From Hyphomicrobiales bacterium (GTDB taxonomy: Bacteria; Pseudomonadota; Alphaproteobacteria; Rhizobiales; Xanthobacteraceae), in NCBI GenBank assembly GCA_017305715.1, contig JAFKKG010000022.1:62001-126000 (forward strand): a DNA stretch of 64,000 nucleotides. Reading direction: 5' to 3'. Made by a program: the position numbers and the translations under genes. The stretch's first letter is position 1. Every line of letters begins with the position of its first letter. The notes under the pieces are model-generated. The model searched no databases and was not told the DNA's origin. It saw only the letters and a program-made list of their open reading frames with translations. Shown one piece after another: positions 30,791 to 39,215 of the stretch.

Positions 30791-32188
30791 CTAACGGAAC
30801 ATCCCGCCCATCATCCCGCCGATCAGACCGCCGGGTCCACCATGGGGACCGTGGCGACGACCGCCGCCTCCGCCACCACCGCCTCCCCTGCGGCGACGGG
30901 GACGCGCTTCCTCGCTGCCGGCACTCGCGGTCGACGTGACAGGCACGATTTCCGTCAGCAGCGCCTTGTGCTGCAGCTTGTTGAGATACCCGGTCCTGGG
31001 ATAGCCGCGAGCGGCCTGCCATCGGGTAATCACCGAGCGGGTCGGCTCATCGAACCTGCCGGTCACCCTGGTATCGAAGCCGAGCCCGTTGAGGCGGCGC
31101 TGCACATCGCGGCGCTGACCCTTGTCTAGTCCGATCTGGTCTTCGGTGGCCTGGCTCGATTCCTCGCTGAAGGTCGCAGGATCGATTCCGTTGCTCAGAT
31201 TACGGGTTGCAATGCTCGAACCGTTCTCCAGCGAAGCGATCCGGGCCAATGCCAGTGACCGGAACTGGCCGCTCGGGTAGCTGGACAGATAAGCGTTGAG
31301 CTCTTCCGGCTTGTTGGAATCCTTGATCGAGCGCCAGAACTCGAGCTCGACATCGCTGGCCGGCGCGGCCGCGACCGCAACAGGAGCCGGTGCGGCGGCG
31401 CCTGTCGCGGCGGGCGCCGGAGCGCCGTTCAGATACACCGATCCAGTCAGGTTCGTGTGCCCCCACGGCAACTGACCCTTCTGGGTCTCTTCGTTGACCT
31501 GAGCGCGGACCTTGGTCATCGCCTGCTGGATCTCGACACCGGGCTGGGTGACGTTGGCGAGCAGCGCGCGCGTGAACGGGCTGTTGGCGCCGGCCTCGCC
31601 GTCAAGCGCGGTTTGTCCGGGACCGGTGGCAAAGGCGATCAAGGTGCCTTCGCCGGACTTCATCTCGGCAAGACCGTTCTGCACATTGACGCTGCGGGTC
31701 GCCTTCGCCGAACGGATCTTCGCAGTGAACGGATTATCGCGGCAGGCGTCGAGGAACACCAGCTTGACCTTGGCATCGCCCATGGTCTGGTCGAGCGTGA
31801 GGTCGACATTGATGGCGCCGCCCAGCCTGACGTCCATTTCGGATTTGAGATCGGCATCGACCGGCACCAGATAATTGGTTCCGTTCACCGCGATGCCATG
31901 GCCGGCATAGAAGAACAGCGCGACGTCGGCACCTTCAGCCTTCTTGCCGAAGTCGAGCAGCTTTTCCGTCATCTTGTCGCGGGTCAGGTTGGTGCCTTCC
32001 ACCACCTCGAACCCGACATTGCGGAGCGCCGCCGCCATCGACCGCGCGTCGATCGGCGGATTCGGAAGGGCGGCGACGTTCTTGTAGGTGCCGTTGCCGA
32101 CCACGAAGGCGACCCGCTTGTCGGCGCGCGCCACACCGGCGGTGAGCGCCATGCAAGCCGCGAACAGAATGATGGTGAGGTAGCGCAT
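30791..32188 (-). CDS. Exported caspase-like (C14 metacaspase-type) protein with peptidoglycan-binding-like domain
   Basis: 465 residues. Signal peptide (LFAACMALTAGVARA). Residues about 24-250 form a caspase fold: RVAFVVGNGTYKN, catalytic His in FFYAGHGIAV, catalytic Cys in VFLDACRDNPF. Both catalytic residues are present. After an Ala/Pro linker, residues about 360-420 (GQRRDVQRRLNGLGFDTRVT, then RWQAARGYPRTGYLN) resemble a peptidoglycan-binding type 1 domain. The tail is Arg/Gly-rich (a run of nine Gly, then MMGGMFR). I infer periplasmic action near the cell wall; target unknown. Divergent from a hybrid kinase. Confidence 0.9.
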   Translation of the reverse strand: MRYLTIILFAACMALTAGVARADKRVAFVVGNGTYKNVAALPNPPIDARSMAAALRNVGFEVVEGTNLTRDKMTEKLLDFGKKAEGADVALFFYAGHGIAVNGTNYLVPVDADLKSEMDVRLGGAINVDLTLDQTMGDAKVKLVFLDACRDNPFTAKIRSAKATRSVNVQNGLAEMKSGEGTLIAFATGPGQTALDGEAGANSPFTRALLANVTQPGVEIQQAMTKVRAQVNEETQKGQLPWGHTNLTGSVYLNGAPAPAATGAAAPAPVAVAAAPASDVELEFWRSIKDSNKPEELNAYLSSYPSGQFRSLALARIASLENGSSIATRNLSNGIDPATFSEESSQATEDQIGLDKGQRRDVQRRLNGLGFDTRVTGRFDEPTRSVITRWQAARGYPRTGYLNKLQHKALLTEIVPVTSTASAGSEEARPRRRRGGGGGGGGGRRHGPHGGPGGLIGGMMGGMFR

Positions 32189-32286
32189 TGAAACCTCGTT
32201 TCAAAGCAAGGCACCGCCCCAAAGGCCGCCAGCCGGCCGTGGCGAATTGCGTTTTCCGCAATAGCAGGCAACCAACGCGTTCAACA

Positions 32287-32335
32287 TTGACCAAGGGTCC
32301 TAGAAGCGAACGATTAGGTCCTAGTACCTTGGTCC
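32287..32335. promoter_or_regulatory. Structured element in the caspase-like/hybrid-kinase divergent promoter region
   Basis: An 8-bp inverted repeat, GACCAAGG (32289-32296) and CCTTGGTC (32327-32334), encloses two direct copies of GGTCCTAG at 32296-32303 and 32317-32324, exactly 21 bases (two helix turns) apart. It lies in the 258-base gap between the two divergent genes. This is the layout of a binding site for one regulator controlling both; the regulator is not known. Confidence 0.5.
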
Positions 32336-32446
32336 GTCTTCCGAAGATTAATCGCCGCTCGACAAAGATGGCCGGTTGCGCGTTTGCCGGAGGTGGGCAA
32401 CAACGAGGGATCGGGCCGTGGTGCGCGAGAGACGAGTTGAACCGGG

Positions 32447-34219
32447 ATGGACCGATCGATCGTATTGAAGAATCGATTGCGGGCCGAGCAGGTAGCGGCG
32501 CTGTTTCAACACGTCGCGTTGGGCGTGACAGGCGCCGCATCCGGCGCGCTGGTTCTGGCGGGCTCGATGATCCAGCTCGGTGCGCTCGATCTGGTCAAGG
32601 GTGCATCCTGGGCCTTGTACATCTGTGCCTGTGCAGCCGCTCACATCATGCTTTGGCGGCTCTACCTCCACGCAAAGCCGAACGACGATCAGTGGAAGAT
32701 CTGGGCGTTGGTGTTTACCGCGATCAGTGCCGCCGAAGGCGTCGGTTGGGGTTGGGGATCGGTTTCGCTGGTCGGCAACACCGACCGCTTCTCACTCGAA
32801 ATGCTGGTGATGGTCGTCACGCTCAGCGTCGCCGGCGGTGCCATTCCCGCCTTCAGTTCGTATCTGCCTGCCTTCTTCGCTTTCTTCCTGCCTGCCACCA
32901 TTCCCAGCATTTTCTGGAGCGTCGCGTCGAAGGATCTGTTTCCGGAAGCCCTTGTCATGCTGCTGCTGATGCTGATTTTCACAACGGCGATGGGCGGCCT
33001 CGGCGTTCGCGCCAATCAGAGCTTCAAGGAACTCGTAAATCTTCGAATCCGCACCGATGAGCTGGCCGACGATCTTCTCAAGCAAAAGGAATTGGCGGAA
33101 CAAGCGAGCCTGGCAAAATCGAGTTTTCTGGCCGCTGCCAGCCACGATTTGCGACAGCCGGTTCACGCGCTCGGGCTGTTTGTCGGTGCGCTGCGCGCGA
33201 TCGCGATGCCGCCGGAGGGCGTTCGCCTGATCGAAAGAATTGAAGAATCGGTCGTCGCCATGGATGGGCTCTTCAGCGCGATCCTGGATATTTCGAGGCT
33301 CGATGCCGGTGTCATCGAAGTGCGGCCCGAAGCCTTCGCGATCCAGCCGCTGCTGGATCGCATTTGCGCCGACTATGCGGGCGAGGCCCGGGAAAAGTCG
33401 ATCACGCTGATCCGCTGCCGGTGCAGCGCGACCATTCTGACAGACCCGCCATTGCTGGAACGCATCCTACGCAATCTGGTGTCCAACGCCGTGCGCCATA
33501 CCGCTTCCGGCCGGGTCCTCGTCGGCTGCCGCCGCAGCGCCGGCAGGGTTCGGGTCGAGGTCTGGGACACCGGTCCCGGCATCCCGCTTCATGAACGGGA
33601 ACGAATTTTTCAGGAGTACTTTCAACTCCGCAATCCCGAACGGGATCGCTCCATGGGGCTGGGATTGGGACTTGCGATCGTCCGGCGCCTCGGCATCTTG
33701 CTGGATTGTCCGATCGGACTGCGTTCCCAACCCGGGCAAGGCTCGTGTTTCAGCGTCGAGGTCCCGATGGCGACCGGGCCCGCGGATCCCGCGAAATTCG
33801 CCGCCACAGCCAGCACGGCTGAAGCGGCTCGCGGCCTGATCGTGGTGGTCGATGATGAAGCGGCGATCCGGGACGCCATGTACAGCCTGCTGACGAGTTG
33901 GGGCTACGCGGTGATCGCCGCCGGCTCCGGGGCGGAAGTAACGACTCTGCTGTTGCGAAGCGCCCGGCGCCCGGACCTGATCATCTGCGACTACCGGCTG
34001 CGGGAGGAGGAGAACGGGATCGACGTCGTGGGGCAGCTTCGCCGCCAATGCAAGGGCGACGTGCCGGCGATGCTGATCACGGGGGATACCGCCGCCGATC
34101 GTCTCAAGGAAGCGCAAGCCAGTGGCCTGCTGCTGCTTCACAAGCCGGTGCCTAACGGCAAGCTGCGCGCCGCGGTCGCCAATCTGATCGCGGTTTCAGC
34201 CCAGGCGAGCCCGCATTGA
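32447..34219 (+). CDS. Hybrid sensor histidine kinase/response regulator
   Basis: 590 residues. Five to six hydrophobic segments in the first 185 residues form a membrane sensor without a large periplasmic domain. Dimerisation helix holds the phospho-acceptor His233 in SHDLRQPVHALGLF. ATPase boxes follow: NLVSNAVRHT (N), DTGPGIP (G1), GLGLGLAIVRR (G2). The C-terminal receiver (about 455-580) has VVVDDEAAIRD and phospho-acceptor Asp515 in LIICDYRLRE, with Lys in LLLHKPVPNG. The SHDLRQP type usually works with a LuxR-family regulator; none is adjacent. Divergent from the caspase-like gene. Confidence 0.95.
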   Translation: MDRSIVLKNRLRAEQVAALFQHVALGVTGAASGALVLAGSMIQLGALDLVKGASWALYICACAAAHIMLWRLYLHAKPNDDQWKIWALVFTAISAAEGVGWGWGSVSLVGNTDRFSLEMLVMVVTLSVAGGAIPAFSSYLPAFFAFFLPATIPSIFWSVASKDLFPEALVMLLLMLIFTTAMGGLGVRANQSFKELVNLRIRTDELADDLLKQKELAEQASLAKSSFLAAASHDLRQPVHALGLFVGALRAIAMPPEGVRLIERIEESVVAMDGLFSAILDISRLDAGVIEVRPEAFAIQPLLDRICADYAGEAREKSITLIRCRCSATILTDPPLLERILRNLVSNAVRHTASGRVLVGCRRSAGRVRVEVWDTGPGIPLHERERIFQEYFQLRNPERDRSMGLGLGLAIVRRLGILLDCPIGLRSQPGQGSCFSVEVPMATGPADPAKFAATASTAEAARGLIVVVDDEAAIRDAMYSLLTSWGYAVIAAGSGAEVTTLLLRSARRPDLIICDYRLREEENGIDVVGQLRRQCKGDVPAMLITGDTAADRLKEAQASGLLLLHKPVPNGKLRAAVANLIAVSAQASPH

Positions 34220-34225
34220 AGCAGC

Positions 34226-35398
34226 TCACTCCACCTTCCCCGGCTCGTTGAGCCCGCTCTGCCAGGTCGACGGCTGGGTTCCGAAGCCGCGCTTGGCGCG
34301 CGTCCCCAGCCAATAGCCGAATTGCGGAGGCACGTTGCGGAACGGGCCTTCGACGCCGAGTTTGAGCGCCGCGTCCATCGGCCAGTTCGGGTTGTTGAGG
34401 ATTTCGCGGCCCACCGCGATCAGGTCGGCCTGCCCGTCCTGCAGGATCTGTTCGGCCTGATCGCCGTGGATGATGAGGCCGACGGCCATCGTCATGATGC
34501 CGGCGTGGCGTTTCACATATTCCGACAGCGGCACCTGATAGCTGTATTTGATTTCCTTGCCCAGGATCGGCGCCATCTCGGTGATGCCGCCGGACGAGCA
34601 GTCGATGACATCGACGCCTTTTGACTTGAGGATCTTCGCCAGCCGCGCGCTCTGTTCCGGACCCCAGCCGGCATTGTCTTCGACCGACAGGCGGACGAAC
34701 AGCGGCTTGTGGTCGGGCCAATGCGTGCGCACCGCTTCGGTGATTTCGGTGATGAAACGCATCCGGTTGATTTCAGAGCCGCCATATTCATCGCTGCGCT
34801 GATTTGAACGCTCCGACAGGAACTGATGCACGAGATAGCCGTGCGCGCCGTGCAATTCCAGCACATCGAAGCCGGCCTCCTGCGCGCGCCGGGCGGCGTG
34901 GCCCCAGGCCTGCACGAGGTCTTTCACCTCGCGCCGCTCCAGCGCCTTCGGCACCGGCCATTTCTCGCTGTGGGCGATCGCACTGGGCGCCACCGGCGAC
35001 CAGTCGTCCCAATCGTCGATGTCGGGCGTCCGTTGCAGCGGCCGGTCACCTTCCCAGGGCCGGCTCGCGCGCGCCTTGCGGCCGGAATGGCCGAGTTGAA
35101 TCCCCGCGACCGAGTTCTGCTGGTGGATGAATTTGACGAGGCGGCCGAGCGGCTCGACGAAGGCGTCATCCCAGATGCCGAGATCGCCGACGGTGCCACA
35201 GCCGCGCCGCTCGACCTTGGTCGATTCGACGACGACGAGCCCGGCGCCGCCGGCGGCAAACTTGCCGGCGTTCATCAAGTGCCAGTCGGTCGGAAACCCC
35301 TTCACGGCGGAATATTGATGCATCGGCGGCACCACGATGCGGTTCTTCAGCTCGACGCCCCGGATCGTCATCGGCGAAAACAGCAGCGTCCCCGGCAT
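34226..35398 (-). CDS. NADH:flavin oxidoreductase/old yellow enzyme family (YqjM-like)
   Basis: 390 residues from ATG 35398 with GAGGAAA upstream. TIM-barrel FMN enzyme reducing activated alkenes. Motifs: LKNRIVVPPMHQYSA, GIQLGHSGRKA, ELHGAHGYLVHQFLSE (catalytic His pair HGAH) and NQRSDEYGGS. The PMHQYSA loop carries His-Gln where YqjM-type enzymes have Met-Cys, so the usual flavin-tuning Cys is absent. Convergent with the kinase gene, six bases apart at the 3' ends. Substrate unknown. Confidence 0.94.
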   Translation of the reverse strand: MPGTLLFSPMTIRGVELKNRIVVPPMHQYSAVKGFPTDWHLMNAGKFAAGGAGLVVVESTKVERRGCGTVGDLGIWDDAFVEPLGRLVKFIHQQNSVAGIQLGHSGRKARASRPWEGDRPLQRTPDIDDWDDWSPVAPSAIAHSEKWPVPKALERREVKDLVQAWGHAARRAQEAGFDVLELHGAHGYLVHQFLSERSNQRSDEYGGSEINRMRFITEITEAVRTHWPDHKPLFVRLSVEDNAGWGPEQSARLAKILKSKGVDVIDCSSGGITEMAPILGKEIKYSYQVPLSEYVKRHAGIMTMAVGLIIHGDQAEQILQDGQADLIAVGREILNNPNWPMDAALKLGVEGPFRNVPPQFGYWLGTRAKRGFGTQPSTWQSGLNEPGKVE

Positions 35399-35467
35399 TC
35401 TCGTTTCCTCGCCACTTGGCTGGCATCCTGGCATCCATGTTGCGACGGGGTGCCGTCAGATGCCGTG

Positions 35468-35782
35468 TTATTGTTTTGCGGCGGCCTCGGATTTCGCCTC
35501 GGACTTGGCCGCCTTCGGCTTGGCCGGTGTCTTGGCCGGTGTCTTGGCGACAGCCTTCGGCGCGGTGTTGTCGCTGCGCACGGTTCCCCAGGGGTCGGTG
35601 CTCTTCTGTTCGGGAATGTTGCCGAGCGACCGCTGGTAGGCCCGCTCGGCCTCCTTCTCGGCCGCGATTTCCGTTGGCGATTTGACTTTGTCAGGGTCTC
35701 CGTACTTCTGCATGTTCTTGGACTGCGCCAAAGCGGGACCCGCCAGCAGCGCCATCACAGCCACGATACCAATCAACCTCAT
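35468..35782 (-). CDS. Small exported protein with Lys/Ala-rich tail
   Basis: 104 residues from ATG 35782 with GGGGAG eight bases upstream. Signal peptide (LIGIVAVMALLAGPALAQS). The mature part is charged (SPTEIAAEKEAERAYQRSLG) and ends in repeated KTPAK and SEA units, a disordered basic tail. No function recognised. It lies just upstream of, and co-oriented with, the old-yellow-enzyme gene. Confidence 0.75.
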   Translation of the reverse strand: MRLIGIVAVMALLAGPALAQSKNMQKYGDPDKVKSPTEIAAEKEAERAYQRSLGNIPEQKSTDPWGTVRSDNTAPKAVAKTPAKTPAKPKAAKSEAKSEAAAKQ

Positions 35783-35924
35783 GCAATCACTCCCCGGACT
35801 TTCCGGCAATCCTTAGCACAGCTTGCGCGTGGGCTTAAGCGCTGGATTGGGGCCGTGATGAGGCTGGAAGCGTCATGCTCCGACCGGCGTTGCCGAGACG
35901 CCCGCGGTTTTGTAAACGACTGAG

Positions 35925-36554
35925 ATGAATTCCGCCCAGCTCTCCCCGCATTCCGCCGACGCGCTGCTGTTCGATCTCGGCCGCGTGGTGCTCGATATCG
36001 ATTTTGGCAAGGCGCTCGCCTGTTGGGCCGGCCACGCCGGCTGCGCGCCGGCCGACCTCGCCGCGCGGTTTGTCCGCGAAGAAGCCTACCGGCATCACGA
36101 AATCGGCAAGATCGAGGATGCGGTCTATTTCGACAGCCTGCGCAGCTCGCTCGGTATCGGCATTTCGGATGCCCAGTTTCTGGAGGGCTGGAACGCGATC
36201 TTCGCCGGCGAAATGCCCGGCATTGCGCCGCTGTTGCAGCGCGCCGCCGGACGGCTGCCGCTCTATGCTTTTTCCAACACCAACCGGCCGCATGTCGCGT
36301 ATTTCTCGCAAGCCTATGCCGACGTGCTCAGCCACTTCCGTGAAATGTTCCTGTCGTCGACCATCGGGCTTCGCAAGCCCGATGCGGCGGCCTATGATCA
36401 CGTCGTGAAAGCGATCGGCGTTCCCGCTTCCCGCATCGTGTTCTTCGACGATCTTGCCGACAATATCGAAGGCGCCCGGGCGCGCGGGCTGACCGCCGTG
36501 CATGTGACAGGGCCAGACGATGTCGCCAAGGCGCTCGCTGCGCTCGGAATTTGA
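35925..36554 (+). CDS. HAD family hydrolase (subfamily IA, YihX-like)
   Basis: 209 residues. Motif I reads LLFDLGRVVLDID: the nucleophile Asp is present and the second position is Gly, as in YihX-type enzymes (FDLGNV). Motif II is the Ser/Asn in LYAFSNTN, motif III the Lys in GLRKPDAAAYD, motif IV the acidic pair in IVFFDDLADNIEG. A small-molecule phosphatase; substrate unknown. It is 12 bases before moeA and probably co-transcribed. Confidence 0.92.
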   Translation: MNSAQLSPHSADALLFDLGRVVLDIDFGKALACWAGHAGCAPADLAARFVREEAYRHHEIGKIEDAVYFDSLRSSLGIGISDAQFLEGWNAIFAGEMPGIAPLLQRAAGRLPLYAFSNTNRPHVAYFSQAYADVLSHFREMFLSSTIGLRKPDAAAYDHVVKAIGVPASRIVFFDDLADNIEGARARGLTAVHVTGPDDVAKALAALGI

Positions 36555-36566
36555 GGGGATAGTGCC

Positions 36567-37778
36567 GTGGCCCTGATGCCGGTTGCCGATGCCCTCCATT
36601 CGATCCTCGCGGGCGCAGACCCGCTGCCCGAAGAGATGGTGACGCTCGACACCGCCTTTCATCGCACGCTCGCGCGCGACCTGGCGGCCTTGCGCACCCA
36701 GCCGCCGCAGGCGATGTCGGCGATGGACGGCTATGCGGTGCGCGCGGCGGATGCGGCCGATCTCTCGGCCCGGCTGAGGGTGATCGGCGAGGTCGCGGCC
36801 GGCCGTCCGTTCGAACGCCCGGTGGGCCCGGGCGAAGCGGTGCGGATTTTCACCGGCGGCGTGATCCCCGACGGCGCCGACGCCGTCATCATCCAGGAGG
36901 ATACCGAAGCCAGCGGCGGGTACATCACGATCACGGACGCCGCAAAACCGGGGCGGCATATCCGCGCCGCCGGCGCCGATTTTCGCGCCGGCGACGTGTT
37001 GCTCGCGAAAGGAAGCCGCCTCACCGACCGCGATCTGTCGCTCGCGGCCGGCATGAACTATCCGGAACTGGCGGTGATCAGACGCCCCCGGGTCGCCGTG
37101 CTCGCCACCGGCGACGAGCTGGTGATGCCGGGCTCGACGCCCGGCCCCGGCCAGATCGTCTATTCCAACGGTTACGCGCTGCGCGCGCTGGCGCGGGCCG
37201 AGGGAGCCGACACCATCGACCTCGGCATCGCCGCCGACACCGTCGAGGCGACGACGGAGGGCATCCGCCGCGCCCGGGACTGCGGCGCCGATATCCTGAT
37301 CACGATGGGCGGCGCCTCGGTCGGCGACCATGACCTCGTCAAGCGTTCGCTGGAGGCCGAGGGCGTCGCCATGGCGTTCTGGCGGATCGCGATGCGGCCG
37401 GGCAAGCCGATGATGCACGGGCGGCTCGGCGCGATGCGGGTGATCGGCCTGCCCGGCAATCCGGTGTCGTCCTATGTCTGCGGTTTCCTGTTTCTGGCGC
37501 CGTTGATTCGCGCTCTGTCGGGCCGGAAAGCCATCCATCACGTCAGGGAAACGGCGCTGCTCGGCCGCGACCTCGCCGCCAACGACCAGCGCGAGGACTA
37601 TCTGCGCGCACGGCTCGAGACGCGCGAGGATGGCGCGTTGATCGCCATTCCCGTCCATCACCAGGACTCCTCGCTGCTTGGAAATCTCGCTGCGGCACGG
37701 GCACTTCTGATACGTCCGCCATTTGCGCCGGCGCTCGCCGCGGGCGCGCATTGCGAGTTATTGCGCCTGCCGCAATGA
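36567..37778 (+). CDS. moeA: Molybdopterin molybdenumtransferase MoeA
   Basis: 403 residues; inserts molybdate into adenylylated molybdopterin, the final step of molybdenum cofactor synthesis. Domain order is standard: QAMSAMDGYAVRAADA, then GGVIPDGADAVIIQED, VAVLATGDELVMPGS, ILITMGGASVGDHD and GLPGNPVSS. Start is the GTG at 36567, eight bases after AGGGG; the ATG at 36576 is an in-frame alternative. It precedes lexA. Confidence 0.97.
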   Translation: MALMPVADALHSILAGADPLPEEMVTLDTAFHRTLARDLAALRTQPPQAMSAMDGYAVRAADAADLSARLRVIGEVAAGRPFERPVGPGEAVRIFTGGVIPDGADAVIIQEDTEASGGYITITDAAKPGRHIRAAGADFRAGDVLLAKGSRLTDRDLSLAAGMNYPELAVIRRPRVAVLATGDELVMPGSTPGPGQIVYSNGYALRALARAEGADTIDLGIAADTVEATTEGIRRARDCGADILITMGGASVGDHDLVKRSLEAEGVAMAFWRIAMRPGKPMMHGRLGAMRVIGLPGNPVSSYVCGFLFLAPLIRALSGRKAIHHVRETALLGRDLAANDQREDYLRARLETREDGALIAIPVHHQDSSLLGNLAAARALLIRPPFAPALAAGAHCELLRLPQ

Positions 37779-37840
37779 GCCGTTTCCGCCGCACGCACCG
37801 ACGAAACCGGCGCGCGTTCACCTGAAATTAAGTGGTTGCG

Positions 37841-37855
37841 GAACATGTATCGAAC
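37841..37855. promoter_or_regulatory. LexA (SOS) box upstream of lexA
   Basis: GAAC-ATGTATC-GAAC is an exact match to the alphaproteobacterial LexA consensus GAACN7GAAC. It lies 163 bases before the lexA start. A near match on the other strand, GTTC-ATGATTT-GTTT at 37867-37881, follows 12 bases later and may be a second, weaker site. Confidence 0.9.
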
Positions 37856-38018
37856 ATATAGTGTCCGTTCATGATTTGTTTCGAGGGCTAGTGTCCATAT
37901 TCGGGAGTTTGGGACTTCCGGTTTGGGCCGCCGGCTTTGCAACTGAAGATCGCCGCAACCGAAGATCACGAATTGATCGACCACGAATTACGCTGCGCCA
38001 ACCGGGGGATTGCTCGAG

Positions 38019-38726
38019 ATGCTTACGCGCAAACAGTATGAACTTCTGCGTTTCATCAACGAACGGCTCAAAGAGGCCGGTGTACCGCCCTCTTTCGACG
38101 AGATGAAGGATGCGCTCGACCTGCGCTCCAAATCCGGTATCCACCGCCTCATCACCGCATTGGAAGAACGCGGCTTCATCCGCCGCCTGCCCAACCGCGC
38201 CCGCGCCATCGAAGTGATCAAGCTGCCCGAGCTTGCGGGCGCAGGTAACGGCAGCAGCCGCCGCGGCTTCACCCCGAGCGTCATCGAAGGCACGCTCGGC
38301 AAGGTCCGCGCGACAAGCGCACCAGCCGAGGACGACGGCAACCGTCCGGTCGCCGTGCCCGTGATGGGCCGGATCGCCGCCGGTACGCCGATCGAGGCGC
38401 TGCAGACCCGCAGCCACACCATCAGCGTGCCGCCCGACATGCTCGGCTCCGGCGAGCATTACGCGCTCGAAGTACGCGGCGATTCCATGGTCGACGCCGG
38501 CATCCTCGACGGCGACATGGCGCTGATCCAGCGCAACGACAGCGCCGACACCGGCGACATCGTCGTGGCGCTGATCGACGAAGAGGAAGCAACGCTGAAA
38601 CGCTTCCGCCGCCGCGGCGCCTCGATCGCGCTGGAGCCCGCCAACACCTCCTACGAAGTCCGCATCCTGCCGCCGAACCGGGTCCGGATTCAGGGCAAGC
38701 TGATCGGGCTGTACCGGAAGTACTGA
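38019..38726 (+). CDS. lexA: LexA repressor
   Basis: 235 residues. The SOS repressor binds DNA through the N-terminal winged helix ([38 protein letters not shown]) and cleaves itself when RecA is activated. The cleavage site is Ala-Gly in [12 protein letters not shown]; the catalytic Ser is in [12 protein letters not shown] and the Lys in [11 protein letters not shown]. The linker (residues about 70-110) is longer than in E. coli, as usual in this class. ATG 38019 follows GGGGGA by nine bases. An exact SOS box upstream shows autoregulation. Confidence 0.98.
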   Translation: MLTRKQYELLRFINERLKEAGVPPSFDEMKDALDLRSKSGIHRLITALEERGFIRRLPNRARAIEVIKLPELAGAGNGSSRRGFTPSVIEGTLGKVRATSAPAEDDGNRPVAVPVMGRIAAGTPIEALQTRSHTISVPPDMLGSGEHYALEVRGDSMVDAGILDGDMALIQRNDSADTGDIVVALIDEEEATLKRFRRRGASIALEPANTSYEVRILPPNRVRIQGKLIGLYRKY

Positions 38727-38778
38727 AGGCTGCCCGCTTTCCGGGCGCCAGTTTCGGCAGGCATTGTGTTTACCAAGT

Positions 38779-38865
38779 CGTCATGCCCGGTCTTGTGCCG
38801 GGCATCCCCGTCTTTGGGCGAACCAACGGAAGACGTGGACGGCCGGGTCAAGCCCGGCCATGACA
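38779..38865. repeat. Intergenic palindromic repeat (second copy of the CATGCCCGG type)
   Basis: CGTCATGCCCGGTCTTGTGC on the left is mirrored by the GGTCAAGCCCGGCCATGACA segment on the right. Same family as the repeat at 3025-3093. It lies just after lexA. Confidence 0.75.
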
Positions 38866-38972
38866 GGGAACGTGTCGCACAATCGCCCGGAACGCGGCGA
38901 AGCTGCGCGAGGAAGGTTGGTTTGACGCGATTCCGCAGCATGCTGGAAGGCGCGCTAGCCGGGGGACGAAAC

Positions 38973-39215
38973 GTGGCCAGCAATATGATCACCAAGATTA
39001 CCTGGCAAAGGGCCGGACAGGTCACCGAGCCCGGCCGCTACATGCTCCGGTTCGGCTGGCTGAACGTGACGGAAGCGGATCTCGCGATCTGGCGGCAATT
39101 TCCGGAAGCCGCCTTCACGCTGGTCGAACTTCCCGACACGGCCGAGGACGGCCGCGAGCAGTTCCATCTCGGCACCTTCGAACTGCCGCTGCCGCCAGCG
39201 CCGGACCAGCATTGA
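38973..39215 (+). CDS. Conserved small protein of unknown function
   Basis: About 80 residues from a GTG at 38973 with GGGGGA six bases upstream; the ATG at 38985 (MITKITWQRAG) is the alternative. The sequence WQRAGQVTEPGRYMLRFGW and the acidic C-terminal half look like a compact soluble domain. No signal peptide, no family recognised. The open frame extends back into the palindromic repeat, which I do not regard as coding. Confidence 0.6.
   Translation: MASNMITKITWQRAGQVTEPGRYMLRFGWLNVTEADLAIWRQFPEAAFTLVELPDTAEDGREQFHLGTFELPLPPAPDQH

Noticed and set aside
35835-37751. 638-codon open frame on the minus strand
   Set aside because: Antisense to the HAD hydrolase and moeA genes, both of which have clear family motifs.
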